Assembly (NCBI GenBank): GCA_025999435.1 | Contig: BNXH01000028.1 | Span: forward strand, 1-23,512 | DNA from: Bacteroidia bacterium | Lineage (GTDB): Bacteria > Bacteroidota > Bacteroidia > Bacteroidales > Dysgonomonadaceae | DNA: 23,512 nt | Reading direction: 5' to 3' | Shown: positions 22,285 through 23,512 of the stretch, piece by piece | Layout: every line of letters begins with the position of its first letter | How positions within the stretch are numbered: position 1 is the first letter of the stretch | The notes under the pieces: model-generated | Told to the model about the DNA's origin: nothing | Seen by the model: the letters and a program-made list of their open reading frames with translations, nothing else | Database searches by the model: none | Made by a program: the position numbers and the translations under genes

Positions 22285-22292
22285 CAAAGATA
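22285..22292 (-). promoter_or_regulatory. coaBC promoter -7 box
   Basis: On the minus strand this reads TATCTTTG. Transcription would begin near 22278, between the two candidate start codons, and therefore fixes the start at 22266. No strong -33 is seen. Confidence 0.65.
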
Positions 22293-22317
22293 ACAGCTAA
22301 TCTTTACCCGGCGTTCT

Positions 22318-23512
22318 TTACGGGTATAATTTCTTTAGCAGATCTTCCCGTTTTAGCCGTTTCAACTCTTTTATTATCTGCGGACGATAGTTTTTATCGT
22401 ACCAGAAAAAGAACTGGCGTTGAGCTAGTTTCTGCTCTTTGGTATGTGCCGTATATACTTTTTCCAGCGTGTACGGGTGATAGCCTGTATAATAAATTTC
22501 GGTTGCTAACGTCATTGGCGAAGGAGTGAAATCCTGAATCTGCTCCAGCTTAAATCCCAGAGGCTTTGTTGCTGCGGCAAGTTCTGCCATGTCGACTTCC
22601 GTGCAACCGGGATGCGAGGATATGAAATAAGGGATGAGTTGTTGTTTCAATCCGGACTCATTGTTTATCTTATCAAATATCTTCTTGAATGTATAAAACT
22701 GCTGAAAGCCGGGTTTGCGCATATAATTTACAACTCTGTCCGATGTATGTTCGGGCGCTACTTTCAATCGCCCTGAGACATGATTCAGTATAAGTTCTTT
22801 TGTGTATTCGTCCGAAAATTTATTCAGTCTGTCATCTGCATTCCGGTGCAACAGCATATCGTAACGCACCCCGCTGCCTATGAATGATTTCTTTATTCCG
22901 GGCAATGAATCCACCGCTTTATATATATCTAAGAGATGCGAATGGTCTACATCCAGATTTTTACAGATTTTCGGATGTATGCACGAAGGACGTTTGCATT
23001 TTGCACAAATGCCTTCCTCCTTGCCTTTCATTTTGTACATATTCGCAGAGGGGCCTCCCAGATCGCTCAAATAGCCTTTGAAATCCGGCATTTCTGTCAC
23101 TTGCTTTACTTCTTTCAATATCGATTTTTTCGATCTCGACGCGATAAATTTTCCCTGATGCGCCGAAATGGTACAGAATGCACATCCGCCGAAACATCCA
23201 CGATGTATGTTCACCGAGAACTTAATCATTTCGAAAGCAGGAATGGTTTTTCCTTTATATTTTGGATGAGGGAGACGGGTATAGGGAAGGTCGAGTGAAG
23301 CATCTATCTCCTTTTCCGTCATTGGGGGGTATGGAGGATTGATGACAACAGCCTTATCATCGTAATTCTGAATGATGCGTGATGCATTGAGCATATTAGA
23401 CTGTTCCTCAACGATACGGAAGTTTTTGGCCTGCTTCAATTTATCTTGTGTGCATTCCTGATGAGAAAACAGATATGTGTCGTTCTCATTTGTTATTAAA
23501 GAAGATGAATCG
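22318..23512 (-). CDS. ygiQ: YgiQ family radical SAM protein, 5' end beyond the window
   Basis: The open frame continues without a stop to the right edge, so about 397 C-terminal residues are visible of a protein usually over 600 long. The residues upstream of an in-frame TTG at 23439 (NENDTYLFSHQECTQDK) fit the YgiQ N-terminal domain, so that TTG is not the start. The radical SAM cluster is CFGGCAFC (CX3CX2C) in NIHRGCFGGCAFCTISAHQG. A second Cys group, CAKCKRPSCIHPKIC, is typical of YgiQ. GYLSDLGGPSANMYKM, GSGVRYDMLL and LKVAPEHTSDRVVNYMRKP are further hallmarks. The substrate is unknown. The stop lies 51 bp before the coaBC start. Confidence 0.93.
   Translation of the reverse strand, partial: DSSSLITNENDTYLFSHQECTQDKLKQAKNFRIVEEQSNMLNASRIIQNYDDKAVVINPPYPPMTEKEIDASLDLPYTRLPHPKYKGKTIPAFEMIKFSVNIHRGCFGGCAFCTISAHQGKFIASRSKKSILKEVKQVTEMPDFKGYLSDLGGPSANMYKMKGKEEGICAKCKRPSCIHPKICKNLDVDHSHLLDIYKAVDSLPGIKKSFIGSGVRYDMLLHRNADDRLNKFSDEYTKELILNHVSGRLKVAPEHTSDRVVNYMRKPGFQQFYTFKKIFDKINNESGLKQQLIPYFISSHPGCTEVDMAELAAATKPLGFKLEQIQDFTPSPMTLATEIYYTGYHPYTLEKVYTAHTKEQKLAQRQFFFWYDKNYRPQIIKELKRLKREDLLKKLYP

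Noticed and set aside
23437..23439. TTG as start of the ygiQ gene
   Set aside because: The frame stays open to the window edge, and the upstream residues fit the YgiQ N-terminal domain, so the gene is partial, not short.
1..23512. tRNA, rRNA, prophage or integrase genes
   Set aside because: None was recognised on either strand; the mobile elements seen are all non-coding.

Overview
The window looks like chromosomal DNA from a Bacteroidales bacterium, possibly of the Dysgonomonas type. The genus is a guess, because no rRNA gene is present. The evidence is: many promoters of the Bacteroidota form TAnnTTTG, some with an upstream TTTG or TTG; almost no Shine-Dalgarno sequences; and families typical of the phylum (DUF4831, GIN/DUF2807 lipoprotein, PorT-like barrel, single-gene threonine synthase, YgiQ, TIGR01212 radical SAM protein). 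Most genes are housekeeping. The unusual content is a set of small palindromic elements in the intergenic spaces and a few proteins with altered catalytic residues.

Layout. 1-276: palindromic intergenic DNA and the galE promoter. 277-5290: galE (+), a palindromic element, a PhoH-like ATPase (-), an outer-membrane barrel protein (+), a two-way terminator, threonine synthase (-) and rpsO (+). 5389-9001: a four-gene ECF operon (sigma factor, likely membrane anti-sigma factor, secreted DUF4097-like protein, GIN-domain lipoprotein) with an ECF-type promoter. Its terminator carries a 248-bp MITE. 9021-9245: a small membrane protein. 9251-14136 (-): DUF4831 protein, a second palindromic element, then a compact run of CYTH protein, 489-aa membrane protein, argB and a TIGR01212 radical SAM protein. 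14215-16439: two divergent tyrosine-phosphatase paralogues, one of which has lost the catalytic Arg. 16624-18413: cdsA (+), a 39-aa membrane peptide (+) and the c-di-AMP synthase cdaA (-). 18481-18675: a third palindromic element just upstream of the cdaA promoter. 18808-19744: an AT-rich lipoprotein/membrane-protein pair (-). 19857-20070: a long structured palindrome. 20231-23512: GNAT, coaBC and ygiQ (-); ygiQ runs off the right edge.

How the parts fit. The ECF operon looks like an autoregulated envelope module: the sigma factor reads its own TGTAAC-N16-CGTAC promoter, the second gene would hold it at the inner membrane, and the last two genes send beta-helix-like proteins to the envelope. 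The most striking site is the MITE in the terminator of this operon. It has perfect 20-bp ends and a 9-bp target duplication, and the duplicated target can pair with itself through G-U wobbles. The transcript can therefore still form a longer terminator-like hairpin next to the same U-tract. Two further elements share a long palindromic core but have unrelated ends and opposite arm order, which suggests modular exchange. All functional statements are inferences from sequence; no database search was run.
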